Of a stretch of DNA of 52,493 bases, positions 7,077 to 15,155 are shown in pieces; positions within the stretch are counted from its first letter, which is position 1, and the number at the start of each line of letters is the position of its first letter. The stretch is from positions 285,824 through 338,316 of the forward strand of contig NZ_JTIY01000002.1 of the NCBI RefSeq assembly GCF_000818175.1, in the 5' to 3' direction. Made by a program: the position numbers and the translations under genes. Origin of the DNA: Streptomyces sp. AcH 505 (GTDB lineage Bacteria > Actinomycetota > Actinomycetes > Streptomycetales > Streptomycetaceae). Below the pieces are notes generated by a model, which worked only from the letters and a program-made list of their open reading frames with translations, was not told where the DNA came from and made no database searches.

Positions 7077-8264
7077 GTGGGGATGCCGCGACGATTTCTG
7101 CGGTCCGGTAGAGAACAGACCGAAGTTCTGCCGCCGCGACTGGCCTTCACGATCGTGCTGTTGGTCCTCTCCGGCTTCGTACTCATCGCCGTGCTCAACG
7201 TGCTGGACACCGACCCGAGCGCGCTGCTCATGGCGGGCTGTCTCTTCTGCGCCGTCACGCTGTTCGCGATCCAGGCCGTGCACAGCTCCCCGGACGCACA
7301 GCGCTTCCGGGACCGGTTCGGGGCCTGGACCCTGGGCGCCCAGACGCTGCTGACCTATGTCCCCATGGTGTTCTTCGGTGCCACCTGGGGCGGCATGGGC
7401 GGCTTCCTCGCGGGATCGTGTCTGCTGATCGTCGCGGCGCCTGTCTGCTGGCTGGCCTTCGGTGTCGTGGTGAGCACGGCCGGCGTCTCCGCCGGTCTGA
7501 GCGGGGTCCACTGGGTCGACACCTCCTACCTCGTGGTCTCCACCGTGCTCACGGGGCTCATCGTCTACGGTCTGACCCGGCTGGCGAACCTGGTGGCCGA
7601 GGTGCACCAGGCCCGCGAGGAGCTGGCGTACATGGCGGTGGCCGAGGAGCGGTTACGGTTCGCCAGGGACCTGCACGACCTGCTCGGGTTCGGGCTCTCC
7701 GCGATCACCCTCAAGAGTGAACTGACGGTGCGTCTGCTCGCCACCCGTCCCGAGCGGGCCCGTGAGGAACTTGTCGGCATCCTGCAGATATCCCGGCAGG
7801 CGCTCGCCGATGTGCGTGCCGTCGCCACCGGTTACCGCGACATGTCGCTGACGGCGGAGGCCGCTTCGGCCGAAGAGGTGCTGACCGTCGCCGAGATCGG
7901 CGCGCGCATCGACCTGGACTGCGGTCCGCTGCCCGCGGCGACCAGCACCGTGCTCGCCACAGTGATCCGCGAGGGCGTCACCAACGTCCTGCGGCACAGC
8001 AAGGCGCAGAACTGCCACATCGAGGCCCGGCAGGTGACCGGCAAGGACGGCCGGTCCCTGATCCGGCTCACCCTCGCCAACGACGGCGCCGACGAGTCGA
8101 GAAGGACAGGCCCCTCCAACGGCAGCGGTCTGGGCAACCTCCGGGTGCGCGCCGAGAAGATCGGCGGCCGGCTGACCTCGCACGTCGACGCGGACGGCTG
8201 GTACCGGCTGGTGGTGGAAGTGCCGCGGGTCGGAGCGCGTCAGGTCAGCCAGCCGTTGTCCTGA
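7077..8264 (+). CDS. NarL-class sensor histidine kinase with a TTA codon
   Basis: A 395-aa membrane kinase. It starts at GTG 7077 or ATG 7083; GGGGGGA at 7067-7073 serves either. About five hydrophobic segments cover residues 22-170. A HisKA_3 dimerisation helix follows, AEERLRFARDLHDLLGFGLSAIT, with His200 as phosphoacceptor. The ATPase domain shows EGVTNVLRHSKA (N box) and GSGLGNLRVRAEKIGGRL (G box), as in DesK/LiaS-like kinases. Leu193, seven residues before His200, is encoded by TTA (7653-7655), the codon read by the bldA tRNA in Streptomyces. Full-length kinase should therefore appear only when bldA is active. The partner is probably the convergent response regulator, whose 3' end overlaps by 25 nt. 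It begins 78 nt after the SagB gene, so it may be transcribed with the RiPP genes. Confidence 0.88.
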   Translation: MGMPRRFLRSGREQTEVLPPRLAFTIVLLVLSGFVLIAVLNVLDTDPSALLMAGCLFCAVTLFAIQAVHSSPDAQRFRDRFGAWTLGAQTLLTYVPMVFFGATWGGMGGFLAGSCLLIVAAPVCWLAFGVVVSTAGVSAGLSGVHWVDTSYLVVSTVLTGLIVYGLTRLANLVAEVHQAREELAYMAVAEERLRFARDLHDLLGFGLSAITLKSELTVRLLATRPERAREELVGILQISRQALADVRAVATGYRDMSLTAEAASAEEVLTVAEIGARIDLDCGPLPAATSTVLATVIREGVTNVLRHSKAQNCHIEARQVTGKDGRSLIRLTLANDGADESRRTGPSNGSGLGNLRVRAEKIGGRLTSHVDADGWYRLVVEVPRVGARQVSQPLS

Positions 8265-8848
8265 GCGATCCTGATCGCGTCGACGCGGTTACGCGCGTTG
8301 AGTTTCGTGACGGCACTGGTCAGGTAGTTGCGTACCGTCCCTATCGACAGGAACAGCCGGCCGGCGATCTCCATCGCCTCGGCGCCGTCCGCCGCGAGCC
8401 GCATCACCTCGATCTCCCTGCGGGTCAGCGGATTCTCCAGCACCTCCCAGGCCGCCAGCGCGAGCTGCGGGTCGATGACCCGCACCCCGGCCGCCACCTT
8501 GCGTACCGCGTCCGCCAGTTGGTCCGGCGGCGCGTCCTTCAGCAGGAAGCCCGACACCCGCACGGCGAGCGCCCGCCGGAACGTGCCGGGACGGCCCAGG
8601 CTGGTCAGTATCAGCGCCCGGCAGCTCGGCAGCGCCGTACGGAGCAGATCGGCGGCGCTGAGCCCGTCAAGGCCCGGCAGGTCGATGTCGATGATCGCGA
8701 CATCCGGCCGGAACTCCAGCGCGGTGGGTACGAGTTGGTCCCCGGCCGCGAGCTGGGCCACGACTTCGAAGTCCGGCTCCATCTCCAGCAGCGCCACCAG
8801 TGCACCGCGCACCATGTGCATGTCTTCGGCTATGACGATACGGATCAA
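8240..8848 (-). CDS. NarL/FixJ-family response regulator
   Basis: A 202-aa two-domain regulator. The receiver domain has the acidic pair E8/D9, phosphoacceptor D54 in IIDIDLPG, and Lys in GFLLKDAP. A LuxR-type HTH follows at about residues 138-195: LTRREIEVMRLAADGAEAMEIAGRLFLSIGTVRNYLTSAVTKLNARNRVDAI. It has the DesR/LiaR-like layout that matches a HisKA_3 kinase. It is convergent with the kinase and the two reading frames overlap at 8240-8264. That is an odd arrangement for a pair that usually sits in one operon, since read-through of one gene makes antisense RNA to the other. The 265-nt gap to the SARP gene carries copy 2 of the shared 27-bp element, which this regulator may bind (inference). 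Confidence 0.92.
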   Translation of the reverse strand: MIRIVIAEDMHMVRGALVALLEMEPDFEVVAQLAAGDQLVPTALEFRPDVAIIDIDLPGLDGLSAADLLRTALPSCRALILTSLGRPGTFRRALAVRVSGFLLKDAPPDQLADAVRKVAAGVRVIDPQLALAAWEVLENPLTRREIEVMRLAADGAEAMEIAGRLFLSIGTVRNYLTSAVTKLNARNRVDAIRIAQDNGWLT

Positions 8849-8963
8849 AAGCCCCCCATTTCGAACGAACAGCCCATCACATGGACGCAGCAGACGTTCA
8901 ACTCCCCGAGGAATGCTAGACGAACGACGTCCGGCGGACCGCTACGACGGGCCGAGCGGAATG

Positions 8964-8990
8964 TGAACTTCTCATACTCCGGGGCTGAGG
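8964..8990. promoter_or_regulatory. Shared 27-bp element, copy 2 (before SARP gene)
   Basis: Reads TGAACTTCTCATA, then N9, then TGAGG. It is aligned gap-free with 2805-2831 (20/27 identical) and has the same CTCA-N11-TGAG dyad (8971-8974 and 8986-8989). It ends 123 nt before the SARP start codon and 116 nt from the start of the divergent response regulator. Confidence 0.5.
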
Positions 8991-9113
8991 GGATCACGGA
9001 CGACCGGGGATCTCCGCACTGTTGGCGCCGTACGCCCGCATGGGACCTTCAAGACAGTGCGGATCCCGATCCGCGCACCTCGTACCATCCCTTCGGAGCA
9101 GTATGGAGACCAG

Positions 9114-9929
9114 ATGGAGATCACCCTGCTGGGATCTCTCAACGCACAGGAGGACGGCTCCCCGATACTCCCGTCGGCCGCGAAGACGCGACAGATCCTC
9201 GCTCTCCTCGCCCTGCACGCCAACCAGGTGGTCCCCGTCTCGATGCTCATGGAAGAGCTGTGGGAGTACTCACCGCCCAGGACCGCTTCGGCGACGCTGC
9301 AAACGTACATCCTGCGGCTGCGCCGGCTGATCGACGCGTCCGTCAGGGGACGCTGCGACGCCAAGGAGATCCTGGTCTACAAGCACGACGGCTACCGGCT
9401 CAACGTGCCGCGGGGCAGTGTGGACGCGATGGAGTACGACCGGCTCGCCGCCGAGGGGCAGCGCGTCTTCGAGTCCGGCGACGACGCGGCCGCGGTGCGG
9501 ATCTTCCGCGAGAGCCTGCAACTGTGGAGCGGACCGGCGCTCGCCGACATCCGGCCCGGGGCGCTGCTGGAGATCGAACGGGTCCGTCTGGAGGAGAGCA
9601 GGCTCGGTGTGCTGGAGCGCCGCGTCGACGCCGAACTGTCCCTCGGGCGCCACTCGGAGCTGCTGACCGAGCTGACCGTCCTCACCGCCCGCAACCCTCT
9701 GCACGAGGGCCTGCACGCACAGCGCATGATCGCCCTCTACCGGTCGGGACGGCCTTCGGAAGCCCTGGGGGTCTTCATGAAGCTGCGCGGCCGGCTCGTG
9801 GAGGATCTGGGTCTCGACCCCTCCCCGCGGCTCCAGCGCCTCCAGCGCGCGATCCTCGGGGGAGACGTGGACCTCGACCAGACCTACCGGGGGCCGGGAC
9901 GCCGGGTCCTCGACATGTACGCCGCTTGA
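9114..9929 (+). CDS. SARP-family pathway activator
   Basis: A 271-aa regulator. ATG at 9114 is chosen for GGAG 5 nt upstream; an in-frame ATG at 9057 lacks a site. Residues 1-95 are the OmpR-like winged helix (MEITLLGSL, then LPSAAKTRQILALLALHANQVVPVSMLMEELWEYSPPRTASATLQTYILRLRR). Residues 100-255 are the bacterial transcriptional activation (BTAD) helices (DRLAAEG, FRESLQLWSGPALADI, LHEGLHAQRMIALYRSGRPSEALGVF, LVEDLGLDPSPRLQRLQRAIL). This is the short, ATPase-free SARP type (ActII-ORF4/RedD-like), typical of cluster-situated activators that bind direct heptamer repeats. It closes the RiPP locus and probably activates the precursor operon. The 27-bp element before it suggests its own expression is co-regulated with the precursor. 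Confidence 0.93.
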   Translation: MEITLLGSLNAQEDGSPILPSAAKTRQILALLALHANQVVPVSMLMEELWEYSPPRTASATLQTYILRLRRLIDASVRGRCDAKEILVYKHDGYRLNVPRGSVDAMEYDRLAAEGQRVFESGDDAAAVRIFRESLQLWSGPALADIRPGALLEIERVRLEESRLGVLERRVDAELSLGRHSELLTELTVLTARNPLHEGLHAQRMIALYRSGRPSEALGVFMKLRGRLVEDLGLDPSPRLQRLQRAILGGDVDLDQTYRGPGRRVLDMYAA

Positions 9930-9944
9930 GCCTCCCGCGCCACG

Positions 9945-9986
9945 AAGCCGGTGCCGGACCCGCACGCAGGGGTCCGGCACCGGCTT
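9945..9986. terminator. Bidirectional terminator hairpin
   Basis: A perfect 16-bp stem (AAGCCGGTGCCGGACC at 9945-9960 pairs with 9971-9986) has a 10-nt loop and TT at the end. It lies between the convergent SARP gene (ends 9929) and multicopper oxidase gene (ends 10012) and marks a clear right border for the RiPP locus. Confidence 0.85.
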
Positions 9987-10011
9987 TCGCGAGTGCGAGC
10001 GGGAGGGTGTG

Positions 10012-11619
10012 TCAGACGACCTCGAAGTTGGCCATCATCGCCATGTCCTCGTGCTCCAGGTTGTGGCAGTGCAGCATGTACCGGCCGCGCTGGCCCGTGA
10101 ACCTGGCCAGGACGTCCACCACTTCGTACGGCCTGACGTCGACCGTGTCCTTCCAGCCCGCGTCGCTCGCCAGCGGGTCGCCGTTGCCCCGCGCGACCAC
10201 CTGGAAGCGGGCCAGATGGAGATGGACCGGATGGTGGAAGTCGCTGCTGAAGCGCCAGCGTTCGACCGTGCCGAGCCGCGGTGACGCCAGCACCTTCGCA
10301 TGGTCGAAGGGGGCTCCGTTGACGGTCCACATCCGACTGCCGCCGCCCTGCGTCAGCCGGAAGTCGAATCTGCGCTCAGCGACCGCCTGGGCCGCCCGCA
10401 GTGTCTCGAACTCCGCCAGCCGCCCGGGGATCCGGCTGGTGTCCTTCTCGCGCCTGCTGACCCTGAACCGCATCACCCGCCGAGTGCCGCCGCTGCCCAG
10501 GGTGTTGACCAGCTCGACGGTGGAGCCGTGCGGATACGCGGCGAAGTCGATCAGCACGTCGAAGCGCTCACCCGGCGCGACGGGCAGCTCGTCATGGCGC
10601 AGCGGCGCCGCCAACAGGCCGCTGTCGCTGCCGATCTGGACGAACCCTGAGCCCGTACGGGGACCCGGCTCCAGCGCGAAGCGGTAGCGGCGCGCGTTCG
10701 ACACGTTGACGATCCGGAACCGGTGGAGGGTGTCCGACACCTCCAACTCGGGCCAGGCGGCGCCGTTGACGAGAACCACATCGCCCGTCACCCCTTCCAT
10801 GTACGCCTCTTCGACGCCCGGCCGGCCGGTCAGCGAGGGGTCGAGCGACGGGTAGCGGAACGCCCCGTCCTCCTCGAAGGCACGGTCGCAGATCATCAGC
10901 GGGATGTCCTTCTCGCCCCGGGGCAGCGGCAACGCGTCCTCGGTGTCGTCGTGGACGAGGAACATCCCGGCGAGCCCGCGCCAGACCTGCGGCGCGCTGA
11001 AGTCCATCCGGTGGTCGTGGTACCAGAGCGTGGCGGCCGGCTGGTCGAGGGGATACGTGTACGTCTTGGCGCCCGAGGTCAGCGTCCACCCCGCAGCCCC
11101 GCCCTTCGCTGTCCCGGGCATTCCGGGCATCCCCGGCATGGCGTGTGCCGGCCCGGCCGGCGGATGGCGGTAGCCGGGCGGCAGGACCAGGTCCATCGGA
11201 TAGCCGTCGGACGAGGCGGCCTGCACCCCGCCGTGCAGATGCGTCGAGGTCGGCACCGGCAGGCTGTTGCGGATCCGCACGGTGGTGGTGCGGCCCGAGC
11301 GGCCGACGAGTGTGCTGCCGGGGAACGTGCCGTCGTACCCCCAGACCTCGGTACGCAGCCCCGGCAGGATCTCCATCTCGCCCCGCCGCTGCACGAGTTC
11401 GTAGTGGTCGCTGCCGTCCTTGGCGCGCTGTGCCCTTGCCGTGACCGGCACCGGCAGCGGCACCCGGAAGGGCCGGGGGAGCGGGGCCGCGCTGGTCAGC
11501 TGTTCCCCCGACACGTCGCCCCGGTCGGCGCCGCAGCCGGTGGCACCGAGGCCGGCGGCGCCGATCCCGGCGACGGCGGCGCCCTTGACGAGCGTCCGCC
11601 GGTCGATCCGTGCGCGCAT
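10012..11619 (-). CDS. Tat-exported multicopper oxidase (CotA/bilirubin-oxidase-like lipoprotein)
   Basis: A 535-aa enzyme that oxidises phenolic substrates or metal ions with reduction of O2 to water. The start at ATG 11619 overlaps the upstream stop by one base. IDRRTLVKG near residue 6 is a twin-arginine motif, and LGATGC forms a lipobox, so it should be folded in the cytoplasm and tethered outside. The four copper motifs appear in order: THLHGG, LWYHDHRMD, HPVHLHLARF and HCHNLEHEDMAMM, where the last Met is a type-1 copper axial ligand candidate. A Met/Gly-rich stretch HAMPGMPGMPGTAKGG may bind copper before loading. Three cupredoxin domains at usual family length. It could be a laccase-like or copper-tolerance oxidase; the substrate is unknown. 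Confidence 0.92.
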   Translation of the reverse strand: MRARIDRRTLVKGAAVAGIGAAGLGATGCGADRGDVSGEQLTSAAPLPRPFRVPLPVPVTARAQRAKDGSDHYELVQRRGEMEILPGLRTEVWGYDGTFPGSTLVGRSGRTTTVRIRNSLPVPTSTHLHGGVQAASSDGYPMDLVLPPGYRHPPAGPAHAMPGMPGMPGTAKGGAAGWTLTSGAKTYTYPLDQPAATLWYHDHRMDFSAPQVWRGLAGMFLVHDDTEDALPLPRGEKDIPLMICDRAFEEDGAFRYPSLDPSLTGRPGVEEAYMEGVTGDVVLVNGAAWPELEVSDTLHRFRIVNVSNARRYRFALEPGPRTGSGFVQIGSDSGLLAAPLRHDELPVAPGERFDVLIDFAAYPHGSTVELVNTLGSGGTRRVMRFRVSRREKDTSRIPGRLAEFETLRAAQAVAERRFDFRLTQGGGSRMWTVNGAPFDHAKVLASPRLGTVERWRFSSDFHHPVHLHLARFQVVARGNGDPLASDAGWKDTVDVRPYEVVDVLARFTGQRGRYMLHCHNLEHEDMAMMANFEVV

Positions 11620-12098
11620 CACGACGCGTTCCGCGGCCGGCCGGGCCGGTAGGCGAACACCCAGTACCCCAGCGCCGTCGTACCGGCGACCAGGGCGACA
11701 CCGAGCGGGATGTGCACGGCGAGATTCCGCGAGTAGCCGAAGCCGCTCTGTGCCTCCACGAGCCCGGCCACCAGCAGTGTCACACCGATCGGCCACACCG
11801 GTCCGCCGCCGGGCCGCCACAGTGTGACGGCGGCGGCCACCAGGATCCAGCTCACGGCGGAGATGAAGGTGGCGTTGAGGGCGTGCAGGTCCAGCAGATC
11901 GGTGTCACCGGTGACGAACTGTCCGGCCAGGACCGGCTGGATCAGCATCAGCAGTGTCAGCGCGCACACCAGGGTGCGCAGCACCACCAGCGGCCAGCGC
12001 CTGGCGGCTCGCGCGGGACCGGGTCTCCCGGCGGGGGTCTCGTCCGGTTCTTCGCCGGGTCCTTCTTCGGGCGGCAGTGTTTCGAGCGACTGGGTCAT
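11619..12098 (-). CDS. Four-helix membrane protein, partner of the multicopper oxidase
   Basis: A 159-aa protein. ATG at 12098 is preferred (GGAG 8 nt upstream); ATG at 12104 is also in frame. An acidic, Pro-rich cytosolic N-terminus of about 32 residues precedes four hydrophobic helices (VLRTLVCALTLLMLIQPVLA, ISAVSWILVAAAVTLW, IGVTLLVAGLVEAQSG, HIPLGVALVAGTTALGYWVF). His residues in helices 2 and 4 (LDLHALNATF, LAVHIPLG) could bind heme or metal, as in small DoxX- or cytochrome b561-like proteins. I cannot assign a named family. Its TGATG overlap with the oxidase start indicates coupled translation and a shared job, perhaps electron transfer or anchoring. Confidence 0.8.
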   Translation of the reverse strand: MTQSLETLPPEEGPGEEPDETPAGRPGPARAARRWPLVVLRTLVCALTLLMLIQPVLAGQFVTGDTDLLDLHALNATFISAVSWILVAAAVTLWRPGGGPVWPIGVTLLVAGLVEAQSGFGYSRNLAVHIPLGVALVAGTTALGYWVFAYRPGRPRNAS

Positions 12099-12236
12099 CT
12101 GCATCACTCCGGGTCGGTGGCGTCGTGCAGTCTCGCAGCGCCGACTGGACCGCCGGTAGCGCCCATTGACCGCGCGACGGGCTGCCTCTACGGTCACTAC
12201 CGCGCACCACACGGGCGACGCGGGAGGGGCCGGGCG

Positions 12237-13244
12237 ATGGCGTACGGAGACACCCCCGCGACACCGGACACCGTGCCCACCGTGCGCGGCCCCGTGCCGG
12301 CCGGTGAGCTCGGCAGGGTGCTGATGCACGAGCACATCTTCGTGCTCAGCCCCGAGTTCGCCGACAACTACCCGGAGCACCAGGGGTTCCAGGAGTCCGA
12401 AGAGGTGCCGCGCGCCGTCCGGCGGCTCACGGAACTCGCCGCCGCCGGAATCTCCACCATCGTCGACCCCACCGTCATCGGACTCGGCCGGTACATCCCG
12501 CGGATCCAGCGGGTGGCCGAACAGGTCGGCATCAACATCGTCGTCGCCACGGGGCTCTACACCTACAACGACGTCCCGCACTATCTGAGCATGCGCGGCC
12601 CCGGCACACCGCTCGGCGGCGACGACCCCCTGGTGGACCTGTTCGTCGCCGACATCACCGAAGGCATCGCCCACACCGGGGTCAGGGCCGGGGTGCTCAA
12701 ATGCGCCACCGACGAGCCCGGTGTGACCCCCGGTGTGGAACGGGTGCTGCGGGCCGTCGCACGGGCGCACCGCGCCACCGGTGTGCCGATCCTGACCCAC
12801 ACCCACGCGGGGACCCGGCGCGGCATCGAGCAGCAGGACCTGTTCGCCGCCGAGGGGGTCGACCTCACCCGCGTCGTCATCGGACACTGCGGCGACAGCG
12901 CCGACCTGGACTATCTGACGGCCATCGCCGACCGGGGCTCACTGCTCGGGATGGACCGGTTCGGTCTGGACTCGCTCCTGCCCTTCGAACGGCGGGTCGC
13001 CACGGTGGCCGCGCTGTGCGAGCGCGGTTACGCCGACCGGATCGTGCTGTCCCACGACGCGTCCTGCTACATCGACTGGTTCCCGATGCGGGAGCTGCCC
13101 GGACTGCTGCCCAACTGGCACTATCTGCACCTCACCCGCGATGTGCTGCCCGCGCTGCGGGCGCGCGGCGTGTCCGAGAGCGAGATCGCCACGATGCTGG
13201 TCGACAACCCGCGCCGGATCCTGCGCGGGCGCGGCGGCTACTGA
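12237..13244 (+). CDS. Phosphotriesterase-family amidohydrolase
   Basis: A 335-aa TIM-barrel metal hydrolase. ATG 12237 has GGGAGGGG upstream. The six binuclear metal ligands of the family are in place: H31 and H33 (MHEHIF), K155 (VLKCATDEPG, carboxylated bridging Lys), H188 (LTHTHAG), H217 (VIGHCGD) and D274 (LSHDASC). Family members include phosphotriesterases, quorum-quenching lactonases (SsoPox-like) and other lactonases or esterases, so the true substrate may be a lactone. Length is normal and there is no signal peptide. It is followed after 195 nt by an MFS transporter on the same strand with its own palindromic operator, so uptake and hydrolysis of one compound is plausible. Confidence 0.9.
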   Translation: MAYGDTPATPDTVPTVRGPVPAGELGRVLMHEHIFVLSPEFADNYPEHQGFQESEEVPRAVRRLTELAAAGISTIVDPTVIGLGRYIPRIQRVAEQVGINIVVATGLYTYNDVPHYLSMRGPGTPLGGDDPLVDLFVADITEGIAHTGVRAGVLKCATDEPGVTPGVERVLRAVARAHRATGVPILTHTHAGTRRGIEQQDLFAAEGVDLTRVVIGHCGDSADLDYLTAIADRGSLLGMDRFGLDSLLPFERRVATVAALCERGYADRIVLSHDASCYIDWFPMRELPGLLPNWHYLHLTRDVLPALRARGVSESEIATMLVDNPRRILRGRGGY

Positions 13245-13339
13245 ACGGCCACCGATCCGCCACCAGCCGCCGTCGAGCCCTGAGCCGCCCCGGCGGCGCC
13301 CCGGTGTCCGGTCAAATTCCCCCTGCACGCATCTAGGCC

Positions 13340-13357
13340 GTACCGACCAGTCGGTAC
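13340..13357. promoter_or_regulatory. TetR-type operator palindrome before the MFS gene
   Basis: GTACCGAC-CA-GTCGGTAC is a perfect 8+8 inverted repeat with a 2-nt centre, of the ACCGACxxGTCGGT form bound by many TetR-family repressors. It lies 82 nt before the transporter start, where a promoter is expected. No TetR gene occurs in the window. Confidence 0.6.
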
Positions 13358-13439
13358 TAGCCTCTGGTCGTTCCCGGAGCGGCCACCGGCGCATCAAGCG
13401 CGGTCGGACGCCTTGCTCCCGGTACCCCGAGGAGGCCGT

Positions 13440-15155
13440 ATGTCCACCCATCCGCCGCAGGCTGCCGACATGGGGAACGGACCCACCACCGACGCCGGCA
13501 CGCCCGGTATCGGTGCCCGGCTCTGGCGCCGGGACCTGGCGCACTATCCCGACCCGGCACGCCGCTACGGCTATCTCGCGATCGTCGTCGTGACCACCGT
13601 CGTCCTCTACTACATGCTGTACGTGCAGTACGCGGTGGCCACCTCGATCATCACCAACTACCACATGTCGTACACCTACTTCGTGTGGGTGTCCGTCATC
13701 GGCAACGCCGTCGGCGCCTTCACCTCCCTCATCGCCGGCTTCGCCGACCGCTGGGGACGGGCGAACCTCGTTGTCTACGGACTGCTCGTGGCCGGACTGC
13801 TGTTGCTGCTCGGACTGCCCAACTCGCCCAACGAGACGGCCTATCTGATCCTCTTCGCGGCCGTCGGCTTCGTCGAGGGCATCGTCCTGGTCGCGACCCC
13901 CGCACTGATCCGCGACTTCTCGCCGCAGCTCGGCAGGGCGACCGCCATGGGGTACTGGACGATGGGTCCCGTCCTCGGCAGTCTCGTCGTCACCGTGGTC
14001 ACCAGCAGCACACTCGACTCGTCGACCTGGCAGGACGAGCTGCGCTACTCCGGCATCGCCGGGCTGATCATGTTCGTGATCGCCCTGCTCGGGCTGCGGG
14101 AGCTGTCCCCCGGCATGCGGGACCAGGTCATGGTCAGCCTGCACGACCGTAAACTGGTCGAGGCCCGCGCCGAACGAGCCGCGCCCGTAAGGGAGTCACA
14201 ACAGACCTGGCGGCAGATGCTCCATCTCGACGTGGTGGGCTCCGCCATCGCCATCAGCCTCTTCCTGCTGCTGTACTTCGCCGCCGTCGGCAACTTCGTC
14301 GTCTACTTCTCGGCCAACTTCGGCTACAGCCAGCAGCGCACCAACGGACTGGCCAACTGGTACTGGGGTGCCAACGCCATCGCCCTCGTGGTGGCCGGGC
14401 TGCTCTCCGACCTCGTCAAGGTGCGCAAACCGTTCATGCTGGTCGGCGGGTTGGGCTCGATCGCCGTCACGTCCACGTTCGCCGTCCTCGCGACGCATCC
14501 GCACACCGGCTACTACACCTTCGCCGTGCTGTTCATCGGGATCGGGGCGCTCTCCGGCATCGCCTACGCGCCGTGGATGGCGAGTTTCACCGAGACCGTG
14601 GAGCGCCGCAACCCGGCCGCCACCGCCACCGGACTCGCCGTGTGGGGCTGGATCATCCGGATCGTGGTCGCGGTCTCCTCGGCCTTCGTCCCGATCGTGG
14701 TGACCTCGGCGTCCCCGCTGGTCGAACACGGTACGGAGGTGGCGACCGCGCAGGCACAGGCGGCGCCCGCGCTGGCCGTCGTCGACGCGCACCCCGAGAT
14801 CTTCGCCCAACTCGCCAAGTACCCGCCGACGGCGATCCCCCCGGCGCTGGCACAACAGGCCGCCCGAGAGGTGGGACCCGCCGACCTGGCGCTCGTACAG
14901 AAGGCGCAGCCGCAGCTGAAGATCCTTCGCGAGCACGGTCCCGAGGTGCAGAAGGCGGTGGCCGACGGACCTGGTCAGTGGCAGACCTGGTGGTGGGTGA
15001 CCGTCGGCGGCCAGGTCGTCTTCATCCCGTTCATCTTCGTGATGGCGGGACGCTGGAGCCCGAAGAAGGCGCGCGAGGACGCCGAGCGGCACCGCGGATA
15101 CGTCGACAGCGAGGTCAGTGCGCTCGCCGACGGAGGCGCCCGGCCGGCCAGTTGA
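13440..15155 (+). CDS. MFS transporter (metabolite:H+ symporter-like)
   Basis: A 571-aa membrane transporter. ATG 13440 has GAGGAGG 6 nt upstream. Twelve hydrophobic segments are expected, with the MFS loop 2-3 signature as GFADRWGRANLVV and a second half beginning near LLSDLVKVRKPFML. It resembles the MHS/sialate-type MFS carriers by the long cytosolic N-terminus and HYPDPARRYGYL before helix 1. Unusual is an approximately 90-residue hydrophilic segment (about residues 425-515, rich in Ala/Gln, e.g. ATAQAQAAPALAVVDAHPEIF) between two late helices; it is probably extracytoplasmic. Control is likely by the palindrome at 13340-13357. Substrate unknown, perhaps linked to the upstream hydrolase. 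Confidence 0.88.
   Translation: MSTHPPQAADMGNGPTTDAGTPGIGARLWRRDLAHYPDPARRYGYLAIVVVTTVVLYYMLYVQYAVATSIITNYHMSYTYFVWVSVIGNAVGAFTSLIAGFADRWGRANLVVYGLLVAGLLLLLGLPNSPNETAYLILFAAVGFVEGIVLVATPALIRDFSPQLGRATAMGYWTMGPVLGSLVVTVVTSSTLDSSTWQDELRYSGIAGLIMFVIALLGLRELSPGMRDQVMVSLHDRKLVEARAERAAPVRESQQTWRQMLHLDVVGSAIAISLFLLLYFAAVGNFVVYFSANFGYSQQRTNGLANWYWGANAIALVVAGLLSDLVKVRKPFMLVGGLGSIAVTSTFAVLATHPHTGYYTFAVLFIGIGALSGIAYAPWMASFTETVERRNPAATATGLAVWGWIIRIVVAVSSAFVPIVVTSASPLVEHGTEVATAQAQAAPALAVVDAHPEIFAQLAKYPPTAIPPALAQQAAREVGPADLALVQKAQPQLKILREHGPEVQKAVADGPGQWQTWWWVTVGGQVVFIPFIFVMAGRWSPKKAREDAERHRGYVDSEVSALADGGARPAS

Noticed and set aside
8963..8990. ECF-sigma promoter reading of the shared element (TGAACTT as -35)
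   Set aside because: Possible, but the TGAGG at the -10 distance is not a usual ECF -10 sequence; left as an alternative rather than a call.
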